From: Chrysomallon squamiferum
Taxonomy: Eukaryota; Mollusca; Gastropoda; Neomphalida; Peltospiridae
NCBI GenBank assembly: GCA_012295275.1
Contig: CM022679.1
Coordinates: 16,431,842 to 16,495,841 of the forward strand
Direction: 5' to 3'
Length of the DNA: 64,000 nt
Each line of letters starts with the position of its first letter. Position 1 is the first letter of the stretch. The translations under genes and the position numbers were made by a program. The notes beneath the pieces are model-generated. The model was given only the letters and a program-made list of their open reading frames with translations. It did not search any database and was not told the origin of the DNA. Positions 20,837-34,466 of the stretch are shown in pieces.

Positions 20837-21538
20837 CAAAAATTATATAAAAAAAAATAAAAATAAAAATAAAAATAAAAAAACAAGAACAAAAAATCGG
20901 ACAAACAAACAAACAAACAAAAAACAACAACAAAAAAACCCCAACAAAACAACAAACTTACAAACAAAAAATAGTAGAATATGACAAAAAGGAAATATAA
21001 AAGGTTGCATGTGATGTGATCGTAACTCTTTAAGATATTCTAATCATTACAGGTAACAAATATTCTGAAAGCAATTTTCCACCATTATAGGTAACAGATA
21101 TTATGATGAAGGAAACACATGATTAGTAAGGCATCTGTTACGAAATGTAAGCTTTAACTATATTGTCTCTGTCTGGACGTAGGGCTTCTATTGCATATAT
21201 CTGCAAATTCTGGGGGAGCTTTTTTCTCATGTTTAAAATCCAAGATCCACCCTTAGTGTAGGTTTCGTGCACATGGCTGGAAAACCTTGTTTAATACAAA
21301 GGAATATTACAGTTCTAAGTCGATTCTTTACACTAGTTACATCCAGGCTTACGAGAAAGGAATAAAGTTCTCGTGTTGTGTACATGTGTGTAGAGAGAGT
21401 GGAAGATACCAGCAAATACTTCAACCGATTCCTGTATTTACCAGTACTTAAGCTTATTCCGCTTGTATTGAAGCAACAACAGAAGCAACAACAGAACCAG
21501 CAACAAGAACGATAATAAAAAATAAAAATTAAGAAGAG

Positions 21539-21569
<31 letters not shown>

Positions 21570-21776
21570 ATACTTCGTAACACTCAGTGCGTATCAAGAA
21601 AATTCTGCTGCAGAAATAAACGACAAATGAAAACGCTCACGGTCCATTAACAAAGTCAATTGTGCGTGTAACTTCCAATTCATGTCGACAACAATGTTCT
21701 AAAAGCTATTTTTGTTACAATCTTTTAAACTATTTTCTTGCCAGACTATTATTATTATATGTATTTAAAGTCAAAA

Positions 21777-21816
<40 letters not shown>

Positions 21817-22060
21817 TACGTCATCGACTGATCAAAGGCTAAGGCAACAAAGCGTTTCATCTTAGCGGTTTCAGTTTGCGCAGTCTAAACCATTTGTAAC
21901 ACTGAACATTTTTAATGGCAATAAATACATATATTATATAAGATTATAGTTTAAAAATATTTGCAACACAAAAACAAAGAATACAGATTAATTAATCACC
22001 TTAATGAAGGGATACCTGTATTAACTTTCAACATTTAAAATATGCATTTTTTTTGTATTC
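20836..22060. other. Intergenic with homopolymers
   Basis: T run 21541-21564 and A run 21780-21812. No coding signal. Confidence 0.5.
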
Positions 22061-22068
22061 TTCTTCTT

Positions 22069-22292
22069 ACTGCTATTCCTATTACCACTACTGCAAACGA
22101 CAAATGAAAATGCTGCTACTACTTCTATTACTACTACTACTTCTGCTGTTGCTACTATTACTACTTCTACTACTGCTACTACTACTACTGCTGCTACAAC
22201 CACTACTACTACTTCTACTACTACTACTACTGCTATAACTGCTATCAGCACTACTACTATTTCTACTACTACTACTGCTGCTACTACTACTA
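22069..22292. repeat. Degenerate (ACT)n trinucleotide zone
   Basis: Imperfect ACT/TCT/GCT triplets; the poly-Leu and poly-Val frames read from it are artefacts of the repeat. Confidence 0.93.
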
Positions 22293-23454
22293 ATCTGTTG
22301 CTGAATTCATAATTCGAAATTTTCCAATATTAATTTCAGGTGAAAAAAGATAAAACTGTCGATCTACAAAAAGATATGTAAATTCATAAAAACAAATTTT
22401 TTATTATTATTTTTATTTTTATTATTTTTTTAATATAAATTATCTTCGTCTCAGGGATAGTCGGCTTTGCTAATTAGTTGTTGACATCGTCGTAGCTGGT
22501 GTTGCGTTAATTTAGAAATAATATTAATGACCAATGAAGTGAATAGGACATTTGGTGCGGATACATGCCAAAATTAGATTTATCAATTATTACTTTTGTC
22601 TAAAAATGTCTAAATCTAGCAGAACATCGATAAAATATCTATCTGAAATCATTTACTTAACGCCAACCACGGAAATGAAATGTTGTTGCAAAACATGGAC
22701 AACGGCAACATTACACCTCAGAACCTTTGACAGAGATGAAAGCACTATGCAACCCCAGACACAGACATGCACAGAGGCTGGGTTGTCTATCCAGGAAATT
22801 AAAACATTGTTTACAGTAATGTTTCACACGAAATACTGTCAGTAATGAGAATGGTGGGCGGAAAGCATTAAATCCATCACGAATCGACAAGGTTATGTCT
22901 TATCGTAGGAAAAATAAAAAAATGTCCATCATCATCAAATAACTAATTAGTTAATTAGCTGGATGCATATGGAAAGATAATAAATAAATAATAAAAACGC
23001 GTCAAAAACGACGTATGTTCGTCTAGCCAATATATTTCTCTGTTACAGATGTTTGACAATTAACACTGTCACCGTTGTGAAGTTGAAAAATATTAACTCT
23101 GACCTAAGATTAAAAATGTATCGACGATGCTTTGTTAAAGTAGGAATTTTATCATGGTTACTGCTGCCTAAGCTAGATAATGGAAATACGAGAAAAAACC
23201 ATTTAATAACAACTATGAAAGACGACAAGAAATAAATATTTAAAATAAACGTGAACACTGTATGATATAGAGTAAATGATAACGTTGTGGTAATCAGGCC
23301 CTGGTCTCGGATTTATTACATGGGTGGAGCTGGCAATCCCGATCACTGGAGATTTATCAGTTTAAAAAAGTGTGACGCTAAAATGTGAATTATTTTGTGA
23401 ACACATAAGTTTAGACGTTCTAACAAATATACTGCTCCTATTGGCTTTTAATTT

Positions 23455-23456
<2 letters not shown>
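22293..23456. other. Intergenic, no gene recognised
   Basis: The 97-codon plus-strand frame at 22552-22845 has ordinary composition but matches no family I recognise and shows no splice context. Confidence 0.4.
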
Positions 23457-23457
<1 letters not shown>

Positions 23458-23491
<34 letters not shown>

Positions 23492-23551
23492 ATAATAATA
23501 ATAAAAAAAAAAAAAAAAAATAAAAAAAAAAAAAAAAAAATAAAAATAAAT
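23458..23551. repeat. Long A-rich tract
   Basis: Nearly pure A over about 94 bases with a few AAT units; a likely assembly-sensitive spot. Confidence 0.95.
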
Positions 23552-23919
23552 AAACTATAATAAGATAAAAATATAACTAACAGACAAAAAAATAGGGTCA
23601 TTGTGAGGTCAGGACCTTCCAAACCTTTCTCCATTCAGTGCCTAATTAATATCATCCTTTTCACACTAATGAACAAACTAATGATGTTATAATTCCAATC
23701 CTATAAAGCATTTGATTTATAAAACTTTTTTAGTGTGGTCGTATTGGAACGTTTTAACCCCACCTAACTAAATAAATGCAAATGAGAAATGAGGCGTCTC
23801 ACGGGTATTTTATTTTTTGTCAGTTCGTTGATTAATTGATCACCATATTGGGTGGAACGTCCATAATATCGCCCAAAATAAAACAAACACAATGTCAGTG
23901 CATTAATGACTCTCCCACG

Positions 23920-24095
23920 CAAGCCAGGTAGTGTACTGTTCCTTCGATATTTCCGACGTTAAGTCATTATGGCGACGAGACAGATGATCGATATTCGCAT
24001 ATAATCGGAGAAAACGAAGCGATTAACTTCGGGCAGCTCCGTACTCGGCACATCCGATTTGGTTGTGTCACTTCCGGCGTTATATACCCTAGTAT
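23920..24095. promoter_or_regulatory. Orphan promoter-like segment (ETS motif, TATA-like)
   Basis: CACTTCCGG at 24069-24077 is an ETS/GABP-type motif, followed by GTTATATA; TTATGGCGACGAG lies upstream. CpG content is above the surroundings. No exon is seen next to it on either strand. Confidence 0.25.
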
Positions 24096-27000
24096 TACAT
24101 TAATGAACTGTATGTCGATAGCATATTAAGTTATCTGTTTCCGCGAACACAAAACTGGCTAAGTTTTTTTTGCCAAATAATAACTGAAAACGAATGTTTA
24201 GTTTTATTTTGGAAACTTTGTATGCCTGTCTCTGTTGTATCTCTGTATGAACAAAAGGAATAAATATCAGCACGATATGTTTTCTATATTTAACCAATTA
24301 TAAATTCGATTAGTTTCACTAATATTGCTATGATTAATGGTACTATGAAAAAGATGAAAGAATGTAATTGGGTGTGAATTATGTTAGTTTATTTTGGGTG
24401 TGATGTTTGAAGATTAACACAAATCAAAGATCGGCAAGAACAAACGAGGATTTATCATGATTAAAAGTAAAAACGAAGAACGAAGAACATTTCCAACATA
24501 AAAATGATACTTCTGTTAAAGTTCGTGTAAGGACATTATTTTTATATTGAATATATATCTATTTCATATTTGTGTGCGTGTGTGTGTGCGTGCGTGTGTC
24601 ATAGTTATGAAAATGGAATAATACTTCTTGATCTCTTAGATACACCATGATTATTAATAGTTGTGAAAAAAAAAAATAATAAGCTTAGATATCTTGAAAG
24701 TAATAATTTGTTTTGAAAACAATATAATATTTCTAAATATCGTGATAATTTACAATTTGTGTTGAAAACAAAATAATACCTTTACCATGATCTAGATAAA
24801 ATTTTCATCACAATACATTTTAAAGTTTATATACTTGATGAGATAACGTTTAATGTTGGAATGTGAAATATTTAATCAGTTTAAACACTGTTTATAACAG
24901 CATGCATTTTATTTCACAGTTTCTTAAATTCTGAGTGAAATGCTAATCATCGTAATTCCCTGTCACCAAACTTTATTAAAATCTGATTCTAGTCGGGATT
25001 AATGTCTACGTTACGTCTTTCTGAGAATGTGTGGAAGATTTCACTGAAAGTTCTGTGCATTTTGTTGTTTTTCCACGGCAGATAATCCTGATCAGTCGGT
25101 TACGTTATGGGTAAAGAAAACGATTCTCGTACTTTTACAAAAAGCCACACTCGTCAAACACACACATATATGCTCGCGCATTCGAGATATCAGATGTATG
25201 ATGGGCTGCAGTAGATTACATTCATCTGTAATCGGTTCAGGACCAGCCACTGAGATAGAAGTAGAGGTGAAAAGTCAGACACGCTTGTTTCTTAATGAAA
25301 TATTTATTCTTTACATAACCAATCCCAGCGGCAACATTTTATGAGCTATGACAGATAGCAAATACGAAAGTAATTTTGAAAATATGACATGTAGTATAGG
25401 CATTCGCTATCATCTTGCATGTTTGTGTAGGAGGAGAAAACGGCCGGAATCAATGAATTATCGATATCGCCGAATGTTTTACCGTTGCCCCGTCGGGGGC
25501 GGAAACCTGGTGGTTTTCTATCAATATCCATATATTTAGCCAATCTGTTTGTTGATTTGTTATGTTTCAGCTACTGCAAACATCTTGCAGATCTCTAGAT
25601 AGCTCCGTTATTCCTGGGATGCTTGCTAAATTACCACCAACTGCAGATGTCTTTGTTTTGCTTCAGGTAGGTGTTTAATCTCCTGTTTGAAGAAACACCT
25701 TCATTCATTTACCGTTAACAATTATTAGGTGTGAAAACAGGATGAAATGCAGCTTCATCGTTAGTTTATATATCAGCGTGAGTATCGCTGTTCAAGACTT
25801 CATGATTGACTGATGTGATAGACATATAATAACATTAATATAGCTAATAACTGCTTATTGAGAAGTGAATTATTTTAATATAGAAATATTTCTATTTGTT
25901 ATGGCAACCATTCAGCAACACACCAAGAACAGAAAATATTATGTTGAATGAGTTTAATAGAGAGATGTAGTTAGATAGATATATGGACAGATATAGAGAA
26001 AGGTAGACAGAGAGACAGGTAGATATAATTAGATATTCAGATTGATGTTATGTTTTCTCTGTTATACAGTTCTTGCTGCCGCATTACTTTTATTTATTTT
26101 CATAATATTGTTAATCATTGTCAGTTAATTTTCACAACCTCAAAATATATTTAAAAAAAAGTTCATTAGTAATACAAATGCTTGCTGTAAATTAGCGTTT
26201 CTCTATGGTGTTACGAGTTAAAAATATTCATTATAAGATGGTAAAAATAAAATAACAACAGTAGCTGCAGCGATAGAAAAGACAACATGTAAACAACAGT
26301 AACGAAACAAGGAAAAAGAAGTACTTGCTCCAGTCTGTCGCTGTAAATATTTTAGGAACCTAGAATTATTACAGTTGTGATATTTATTTAACCACTTATA
26401 TGCGGATTCTTCTTCATTTTCTTCTTCTTCTACTTTTTCTTCTTGTTATTATTTATTATTATTATTTATTTTTTTTTTTTTTATTTTTTTTTTTTTAATA
26501 TGACTTAGGCTTTTTCATTATAATGAAAATGATTTCATGTTAAAAGTTATATTCAAATAATGCCGCTCCTTCCTTTACTAAAGTCCCGTATCCGTTATTG
26601 TTAGGTCTACCGCCCCCTTGTTTCAAAAACAAAGAGAAAACACAGATGTACAACTTTTATATACATTCCCTATTAATGTTCCGACAGAAATAGTAAGATC
26701 ATGTCACGTGACTGTCACCTTTTTCACAGCTGATTATCGTCACAGTCACACAACCTAGAGTTAACCTTGCGAACCCTTTAAGATATTCTGTTTATGTCTT
26801 ATCATTTTCTATTACTATGATTACATAATGCTCCTAGAGTTTTAAAGTTCGCAATATCCCAAAATAGAAACATGAAAAATCCCCCCAGAAATAATTCGAT
26901 AATTTCTATTTTTAACAATACTATATTGGGTGGTTACACACAGTCAATCCACCACGCGTTAATGCAAACAATTGCGAGATTTGATGAAATTACTTTAATA

Positions 27001-27580
27001 GTCATTTCGTGAAAAGCATGACACATCGTTCACCTTGTTCAGTAAGTATACTTTTAATCTTTTTATTTTTATATTCTGATGTTTAAGAAATTAATTTTTA
27101 TTACTGGAAAGGGAAAGAATCGGGAGTCTCTGTGTGTTAACTGTATTTATACTAATTTTAGATCAAATTCCACCGTTGATATCAATAAACAACCACTAAT
27201 AATACCAGAACTAGAATACTGCATGTAAGCCGGTAATGACGCTACGATATTTTTCCAGTAACGGATCAGTGGTTTCAAAACCCTTGAATACATTACAGAC
27301 TACCAGTGCTTTAAAACAGTTTCAAATCACTAAAACCATAAAAACTTTGAAGATGTGGTTTAACTTGGGAACATCTTCACAGGTCTCCGTTCTTGAACAA
27401 CAACGAGATCGTGGACGTTTCCACACATGTATAAACATTGGCGTGATTCCTCGGAACAGACTTTATGGGTCTGCAAGCTGGCTGCGGGTACCAACCTCAT
27501 CAGCGGAGAAAACTGAGACCACGCGCGTTTTATTTTCAATAAACAACAACAAACAAATAAAAACAAAGATGTCGTAAATA
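24096..27580. other. Intergenic, no gene recognised
   Basis: Holds a short (TG)n near 24571-24599, a perfect palindrome GTCACGTGAC at 26703-26712 (bHLH-type site) and A/T runs near 26465-26500. The 113-codon frame at 27236-27577 has no recognisable domain. Confidence 0.45.
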
Positions 27581-27584
27581 GCCT

Positions 27585-28030
27585 GTGTTCCTCTTTCTTT
27601 CTCTTCTCTTTCTCCCTTTCCCTTTCTCTTTCTATCTCTATCTCTTATTCTGTCTTTTTCTCTCTTTCACTATCTGTGTAACTGGTGTAAAAGAGGCAGT
27701 GGTTTGTTTGAGTTATCCTCACTGTGAAATACTGAGTATAAAAGATTCCTTGCTGATAATCGCTTTTTCTTTATGTGAATAATCATTTACTTACATGTCA
27801 TAGTTATAACTGTAAATAAACTAACCTAAATACGTCGTTAAATATTTCCTTCCTTCCTTTCTTTCCCTGTCTCTCTTTGTCTCTCATTATATCACTCTCC
27901 GCTCTGTCTCTGTCTGCCTGTCTCTATGACTCTGTATAGCTGTGCCTGTCTGTCTCTCTGTCAGGCTGTCTGTCTCTGTCTGTCTGTCTGTCTCTCTTTC
28001 TTTCTCTGACTGTCTCCCTCTTTTTTCTAC
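27585..28030. repeat. Pyrimidine-rich (CTTT)n / (CTGT)n zones
   Basis: Two CT-rich stretches, about 27585-27680 and 27848-28030, with degenerate TCTC, CTTT and CTGT units. Confidence 0.85.
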
Positions 28031-28079
28031 CCTTGTCTTTGTGTGGCGAATGTGTGTGTATTTTTTGTACATTCTGGCT

Positions 28080-28340
28080 GGGTGGTATTGTATCCAGTAA
28101 CACGTTCCACGTCAGTTCATTACATCTAGTTAACGCCGAGCCCAGTGAGTCGTGATTACACTATCCTTAAGACAAGATTTAAAAAAGATTTGTCTCGACT
28201 GATGACAGGCTTAAGGTGTTTGAAGTCACACTCTTTACAATGACCAAGATCAGACTTCTGGAATTTAAACACATTCCTAGCGTCGCCAACGCGTGTAAAA
28301 TACCAACACGAATCTAATTTTGAAATAGAAATTGAGAATG
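28080..28340. promoter_or_regulatory. Candidate regulatory island
   Basis: Repeat-free, balanced composition. Carries T-box-like AGGTGTTTGAAGTCACAC and several CG dinucleotides. Speculative. Confidence 0.18.
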
Positions 28341-29239
28341 AATTAAATCACACCGACTAAAAAAAAAAAAGTAAAAAAAAAAAGAGACTTGTTTGTCCTG
28401 AGATCAAAACTTCCTCCACACCCGAGTTAAGTATAAATTTGAGAATGCAGCATGTCGAGCGAATACCGAATTTTAATTTTATTTGTGGTTAGATTTCTAA
28501 CACTACTACCATGATTTTTTTCTAGGTTTTTCTTGAGAGGAATGTTGTTTACGTTTTGTGAACTACCGGGTACCCAGTAACTGTTGGTAAGAAACGTTTT
28601 ATACAGATAAATTAGACTCTCTCTAGTCTATTTTTTCTTCTTATGAAAACAAACAGACAGACAGACAAATAGACGTTTTTAATTGATAATAATATAATTC
28701 TGTTCTATATACAATTTTATTTCGGGGTATAAGAACATAAGAATTTTCCAGTATTAACTTTATCAGTATTAATCTGGACTCGTGGAAAGAAAAATAATAA
28801 AAAATTAAAAAGCATATAATGTGGAAATTATAATAATATTTTGAATGAGGGAAACTTATTACTGTCAAATAAAATTATTTTTTGTCTTTGCAGTACTTAT
28901 GTTTATACCGTCAATTAAAATATTAATTACACAGTACATATTTTTTGTTCAGATCTCTGTAAACAGTGGTGTTTTTTGTTATGCCATTTAACGCACTCAC
29001 CCAGTCAAACGATGATTTAAAATATTATGTAATAGAACAGCGTCAGTAAAAAATAAATATAACAATACGCATGTGAAATAATACTGGACAGCGAACTGAG
29101 GGAGATTTGGACACAATTTGTAGAAAATAGCAAATTAGATGATTTTATTTATCTTTTATTTTATTTGCAAACCTGTTTTTTTCTCTTTTCCATTTTTGGT
29201 TATTTCTTCTTATTATTATCATACAGTCTTCTACATATT

Positions 29240-29274
<35 letters not shown>

Positions 29275-30230
29275 TTAATTTATTCATTTATTTATTTTAT
29301 TTACTTAATTATTTTCTTACCTCTTTATTCCATAAGCGGAATTTTCAAACTGAAGTACATCATGTACTGTTAGTGTAATAAAGTTCCTTTTGTTTCGCTA
29401 TGTTGGACTTGAACCGTTCCTAAAACAGAAAGGAAATATGCGTTGTCATAACCTGTTTCATGATGTGTCAGGAATGCTGCTTGCAAACTGTATTGATCAC
29501 AGCAACACTAGATGAAAATTAGTATTATTTTTTTAAATTTGATTTGGCTTGAAGAAAAAATAAAATAAAATAAAAAGATAATTTATTTCAAGAAACAATT
29601 GTGGAGGTGGACGGGCAAATTACATTTTTGTCTCACTTTTCAAAAATTGGAGAGGATTAAAGCCCGTGACTAGTATTAATACAGTTACTGCTTCTATAGC
29701 AACAGCTACCACAACAGCTCTGTTATTCAGTTACATTTATGACATCTGTTGTTATCATTTCAGTCCGTTTATTATTTTTCTGTCTTTATATATATGTCTA
29801 TGTATGTATATGTTTATGTATATGCATATGTAATGTTTATGTATATGCATATGTAATGTAGATGTAGATGCATACATATATATATATGTACCTATGTATG
29901 TTTGTGCGTATGTACCTATATCTATGAATATCTGGATGTACAGATGGATGAATGAATGGATATATTGGTATATGGATGTATATAGTATGTATACATATAT
30001 GCATGTATATATGTGTGTGTGATTTGTGTGTGCGTATATTATGTATTCATGTGTGTGTGTTAATCTGTGTACCCGTTTGTATGCCTGTGTGTGGTACGAA
30101 TGAATGCAGTTAAATATACTGCTATCATTTTTCCCTTCCCTTTCTTTTTAAAAAATAAAAATAACATAAATAATAATAATTCACCATCAGCTATCAAATT
30201 TTTGTTTTCTGTGAGAAATTAGAGACGAAG
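28341..30230. other. Intergenic with T run and (TATG)n zone
   Basis: T run 29240-29272; degenerate TATG/TATA/TGTG repeats from about 29780 to 30090. Confidence 0.6.
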
Positions 30231-30700
30231 TAATTAAGGTATCACCCTCCATCTCACAACGAAACCAATTACGTCGTGTCTCACCACAACCCCTCTTCCA
30301 TTTCGCCCTACCCATCCAGCCAATTCTTCTAGTGTGTCGCCCACCCACCGACGCCTGTCTCCTGCACTAGCGGGCAGTTCACAGTCACAGAGTTTTAAGC
30401 TATGAACATTAAACATGAAGTCAGACCAGCTGCTATCAGAATTATAAGAACGAGGAGGCCACTTGAGGTGTTAGCACTAATTTCCTTATGGCGTTGCGTG
30501 CAGACAAAAAGCCAAACAACGCATAACACAATGCATTCTTACCGGGGGTGAATAAAAATGTAAAAAATTTCAAAATTTTAATCCCCGCATTCTTTTAACG
30601 CCTAGAGGGGACCCCCTTGATGATTGCCGTAAATGAATTATGTAGACTGGGTGCGTGGAAATAATTTTTTTCTGTACTATCAGGGGTAAATAGGATTTAG
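30231..30700. promoter_or_regulatory. Candidate regulatory island
   Basis: Repeat-free block with CG dinucleotides and segments such as GACCCCCTTGATGATTGCCG. No exon features seen. Speculative. Confidence 0.15.
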
Positions 30701-30905
30701 CTTTGGGACAGATTGTCTGGCTTTTGTGTCACAGATCACAATATCTATCTCAATCAGCAGATTTTCTTTCTTTCTTTCTATTGTAGTTAAGTCTCCATTC
30801 GAAGGTGTAATGAGTGCTGAGTGTAAATAATATCATGTCTGAAGAATAATTATATAGAAAACTGTAATAGTTTATTACCTACTAAAACGAAACATAAATA
30901 ATCAC

Positions 30906-30912
30906 AGTGTGT

Positions 30913-30954
<42 letters not shown>

Positions 30955-31023
30955 ATATGAGTATGTGTATGCGTATTTATAAAAGTGCACTACCAATGCA
31001 AACAAAATAAATTAGCAGATATG

Positions 31024-31078
<55 letters not shown>
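30906..31078. repeat. (TG)n and (AAT)n arrays
   Basis: (TG)n 30906-30953 and (AAT)n 31026-31078, with about 70 bases of unique DNA between. Confidence 0.95.
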
Positions 31079-31084
<6 letters not shown>

Positions 31085-32393
31085 TGATGATAATACTCTT
31101 ACTAATAAAAACATGTTTTGTTTTATGTGTAGATTTTAGCATCTTTCTATTAATTTATTTCTCTGTCTGAAACTACCACATCATGATTAAACACACACAA
31201 ACACAATCACACACACGAATGTCAATTAAGTGAATCGAAAACAACGATATTAATAATGTTATTATAAAGAAAACGAAATGATATTTATTCAAATTGAAAA
31301 CATTAATAGTAATTTGTTTTGTTTTGTTTTTTTAAATTCAGATATATCAATCACTCAGTCAATTTAAAACGAACATTATTCATCTGAATGTGGAACATGT
31401 GTTGCTCAGAAGAAGAGATAACAGATTCACTGAATACAAAACAAATTAACTGAGAATAGTCATAACAGCAAGGTAAGCAGTTTGAAGTTTTATACTTGTT
31501 TATTTAAGTTGCAGGATCGAAAAACAGAAAAAGAAAAAAGAGTAGTCTGAGTATTGTAATGCAAATAACGTCCACGATTAAATAAACTTAACTATATCAA
31601 AATTACGACAACATTAAAAACAACAGCAGCAGCAACAACAACAACAACAACAACAATAACAACAACAGTAATAATAAAACTGCAAAAAAGAACTATTACG
31701 GGTGTGAGTGAAGGACCAGAGCGTACCCAATATTTGAAGATATTTTGACCAAACATATTTTGCTCGATTCAGGGTGTTGTTTCATTTATTCCTGAGTATT
31801 ATTTTAAGCAAATACAAATATAGAAAAATAATAAATAATAATCTGTAGAACCTGTCTTTCTCTCTGAAAAACAAAAACAAAACAAACAAACAAATGAACG
31901 AACAAACAAACAAACAAAAAATAAAGAAATAAATAAAGAAAAGAGAAAATAGAAAAAGAATAAATAATAATAATAAAAAAAAAACTCTGCGTGCAGTAAA
32001 ACAAATACAATATTATTTTGAAATATACAAAATATATTTATTCAATTAGAATAAAAATACACTTTAGCGAATGCATTATATATTTATGGATGTTATACAT
32101 CATAGAGTCAAACAAAATATGTGAACCGTTAAAAATGTTGGTATGCATTCCTTCTTTTTTCTTTTTAAAAAGAAGGAAATAACTGCAACAACGGTGTGTT
32201 CAGTATAAAAAGAATTAAATTACCGTAAAAGAATTTACATTATTTTGCAAATGGCAGTAAGAAAATACATGAAGAATGAAAAATTTATTATCGAAATTGT
32301 AGTCTTGATCCTGAGACAAGAATTTTACAAAAAAACAAAAAAAAAACAAAAAAAAAAAATAGAACGAAGACTATATCATATTAAAAACGTATT

Positions 32394-32395
<2 letters not shown>
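31079..32395. other. Intergenic, A-rich
   Basis: (CAA)n at about 31621-31672, (AAAC)n near 31880-31920. Contains one copy of a dispersed 43-base repeat (32202-32246). Confidence 0.55.
32202..32246 (+). repeat. Dispersed short repeat, copy 1
   Basis: ATAAAAAGAATTAAATTAC, then GTAAAAGAATTTA and ATTATTT, shared with 41434-41475 at all but about three positions; the flanks do not match. Confidence 0.75.

Positions 32396-32396
<1 letters not shown>

Positions 32397-32472
<76 letters not shown>
32397..32472. repeat. (GA)n array
   Basis: About 76 bases of uninterrupted GA. Confidence 0.97.
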
Positions 32473-32474
<2 letters not shown>

Positions 32475-33003
32475 ATGAAGGTAGACAGGTCAGCTGGTAC
32501 TAGATCCCAATTATAGGTGGAATCTCAGTTCTTCTTTATGGCTCAGATTCACATTCCGTTTATTTGACAAAAAACAGTTTTTAATTAACCTTATAATGTA
32601 AGACAGACGAAGGGGAGGTCACTATTTGTCAACTATTTTTCAAAAGCTTTGTGTTGTCTGTTTTTTATAAGATGTCTTGTGTAATTCTGTCTTTATGCAA
32701 AGATAACGTTAGTACGAACAAGTAAATCAAATGCTAATTAAGTGTTAATACATTTACGTGTTCAAATGAAGGACAAAAAAAAAAAAATTAAATAAAAAAT
32801 AATGCCATGCATAACGATTCTTACAAGCATGTACAGTAAATGGCGACCTAGAACAAAGATTAAAATGTCTCTGAGCAAACCGCATTCTTAAATAACAAAA
32901 CAAAACTGAGTTAAAGACTACACACTATTTTTAAATATTCTTAAAAAGAAATATAATTCAGATGACAAATATATATCTCTGTAAAAGACACTATTTACCA
33001 ATA

Positions 33004-33135
33004 CTCCTACCACTATTACTACTTCTGCTACTATTACTACTACTCTTACTACTGCTATTACTATTACTGCTACTACCTCTACTACCTCAACTACTACTAT
33101 AGCTATTAGTAATCCTACTACTACTACTAGTATTG

Positions 33136-33172
<37 letters not shown>

Positions 33173-33321
33173 CACTACTACTACTACTACTACTACCATA
33201 CCACTACTATTGCTACTGGTACTACTCCTATTACTACTAGGATTGCAACTACTACAACTAGTACTATAATTAGTATTGCCACTACTACTACTACTGCTAC
33301 TACTACTACTACCACTACTAT

Positions 33322-33366
<45 letters not shown>

Positions 33367-33512
33367 CACTATTACCACTACTATTGCTACTAGTACTACT
33401 ACTACTATTAGTACTACTGCTACTACTACTACTATCAGTACTAATACTACTAGTATTGCTACTACTACTACTATTGCCACTACTATTACTATTGGTAGTA
33501 CTATTCTGCTAC
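33004..33512. repeat. (ACT)n trinucleotide zone, about 500 bases
   Basis: Pure and degenerate ACT/ATT/GCT triplets, with the purest runs at 33135-33195 and 33290-33366. Open frames of poly-Leu or poly-Val through it are artefacts. Confidence 0.96.
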
Positions 33513-34370
33513 CGGTAACATACAGTTTACTCTGTACTACAACCCTCGTTTCATTTTTTCAAAACAACAAAGTTTTCTGCTTTTTCTAAATCCCAACTTA
33601 AAAAAAAAAAAAAAAAAAAAAATCGTTTTTCTTTCTCTTCATCTCCAAGCCCCAATCTAAATAATCAATTCACTCAACTATTAAATGAGCAAACAACGAA
33701 CTTCTAAATATGCTCCCTTAGTCACTGTTCTTGAATCTCAATTGTACACTAGCACGAACATAAGCTGCGGACAAATTATGGAACAAAATGAAGTTTGAAA
33801 TGAAAGAAGCGAGAAGTAAAGGGAGACGTCCAAGATAAATTAATGGCTTCAGAAAAAAACGAAGATGGAAACTGGAGATATAGCATACGCCATATAATGG
33901 GATAAGTAGATGTTGTTTATGATGTTTATCTACCTGATATATTGGCAAATCTGATGATTGCAATTTTAACTTCTTTCTTTTTTCTCTCCCACTTTTGCTC
34001 CGAGCATGCGCATAAGTATAAAGCAAATGGCAGACGATTGCTATTGTTTTCAAAGACAGCAAATGTTTTTCCAGAGCTGTGTGGTATGTTTTAGCTTTGT
34101 TTACACTAACAATCACATATCCGATTTCAGAAACACCACAGGGGCCAACGAGTGCTAATTTTGGTGAAATATTTAAATACTGATCCAAAAGATAACAGTA
34201 TAGTAGGGGAGAAAAAAGGCTAAAGCAGAATTTTTTATGTCAAAAAATACAAAAAAGAAATAACATAATTTATCTACTTTAATAAAGAAAGAAATTATTT
34301 TGTGATAACTTTTTCCTAATATACTGTGTAGATAATCATAATATATTCAGTTTATTATTATTTTTGTTTT
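33513..34370. other. Intergenic; orphan 156-codon frame
   Basis: The minus-strand frame 33718-34188 is the longest non-repetitive frame outside ATAD5 and the minisatellite. It has mixed composition and two hydrophobic stretches near its C end, but no motif I recognise and no splice or promoter context. Probably chance. Confidence 0.2.
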
Positions 34371-34415
34371 GGCTTCGTATTATTACGCTGGCTTCGTGTT
34401 AGTACTGTGACTTCG
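34371..34415 (-). repeat. Inverted fragment of the 38-bp minisatellite
   Basis: The minus strand reads CGAAGCCAGCGTAATAATAC, the same as the repeat unit of the array at 35717-36547, followed by (TA)n and (TTA)n to about 34466. Confidence 0.85.
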
Positions 34416-34416
34416 T

Positions 34417-34449
<33 letters not shown>

Positions 34450-34466
34450 ATTATTATTATTATTTT
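34416..34466. repeat. (TA)n(TTA)n compound microsatellite
   Basis: Follows the inverted minisatellite fragment directly. Confidence 0.95.

Noticed and set aside
22053-22251. Poly-Leu and poly-Val open frames
   Set aside because: They read straight through the (ACT)n zone; no unique sequence or coding context.
32918-33518. Three long Val- or Leu-rich frames
   Set aside because: Artefacts of the ACT trinucleotide repeat, open on both strands.
33718-34188. 156-codon minus-strand orphan frame
   Set aside because: No motif, no splice context and no neighbouring exon; length is compatible with chance.
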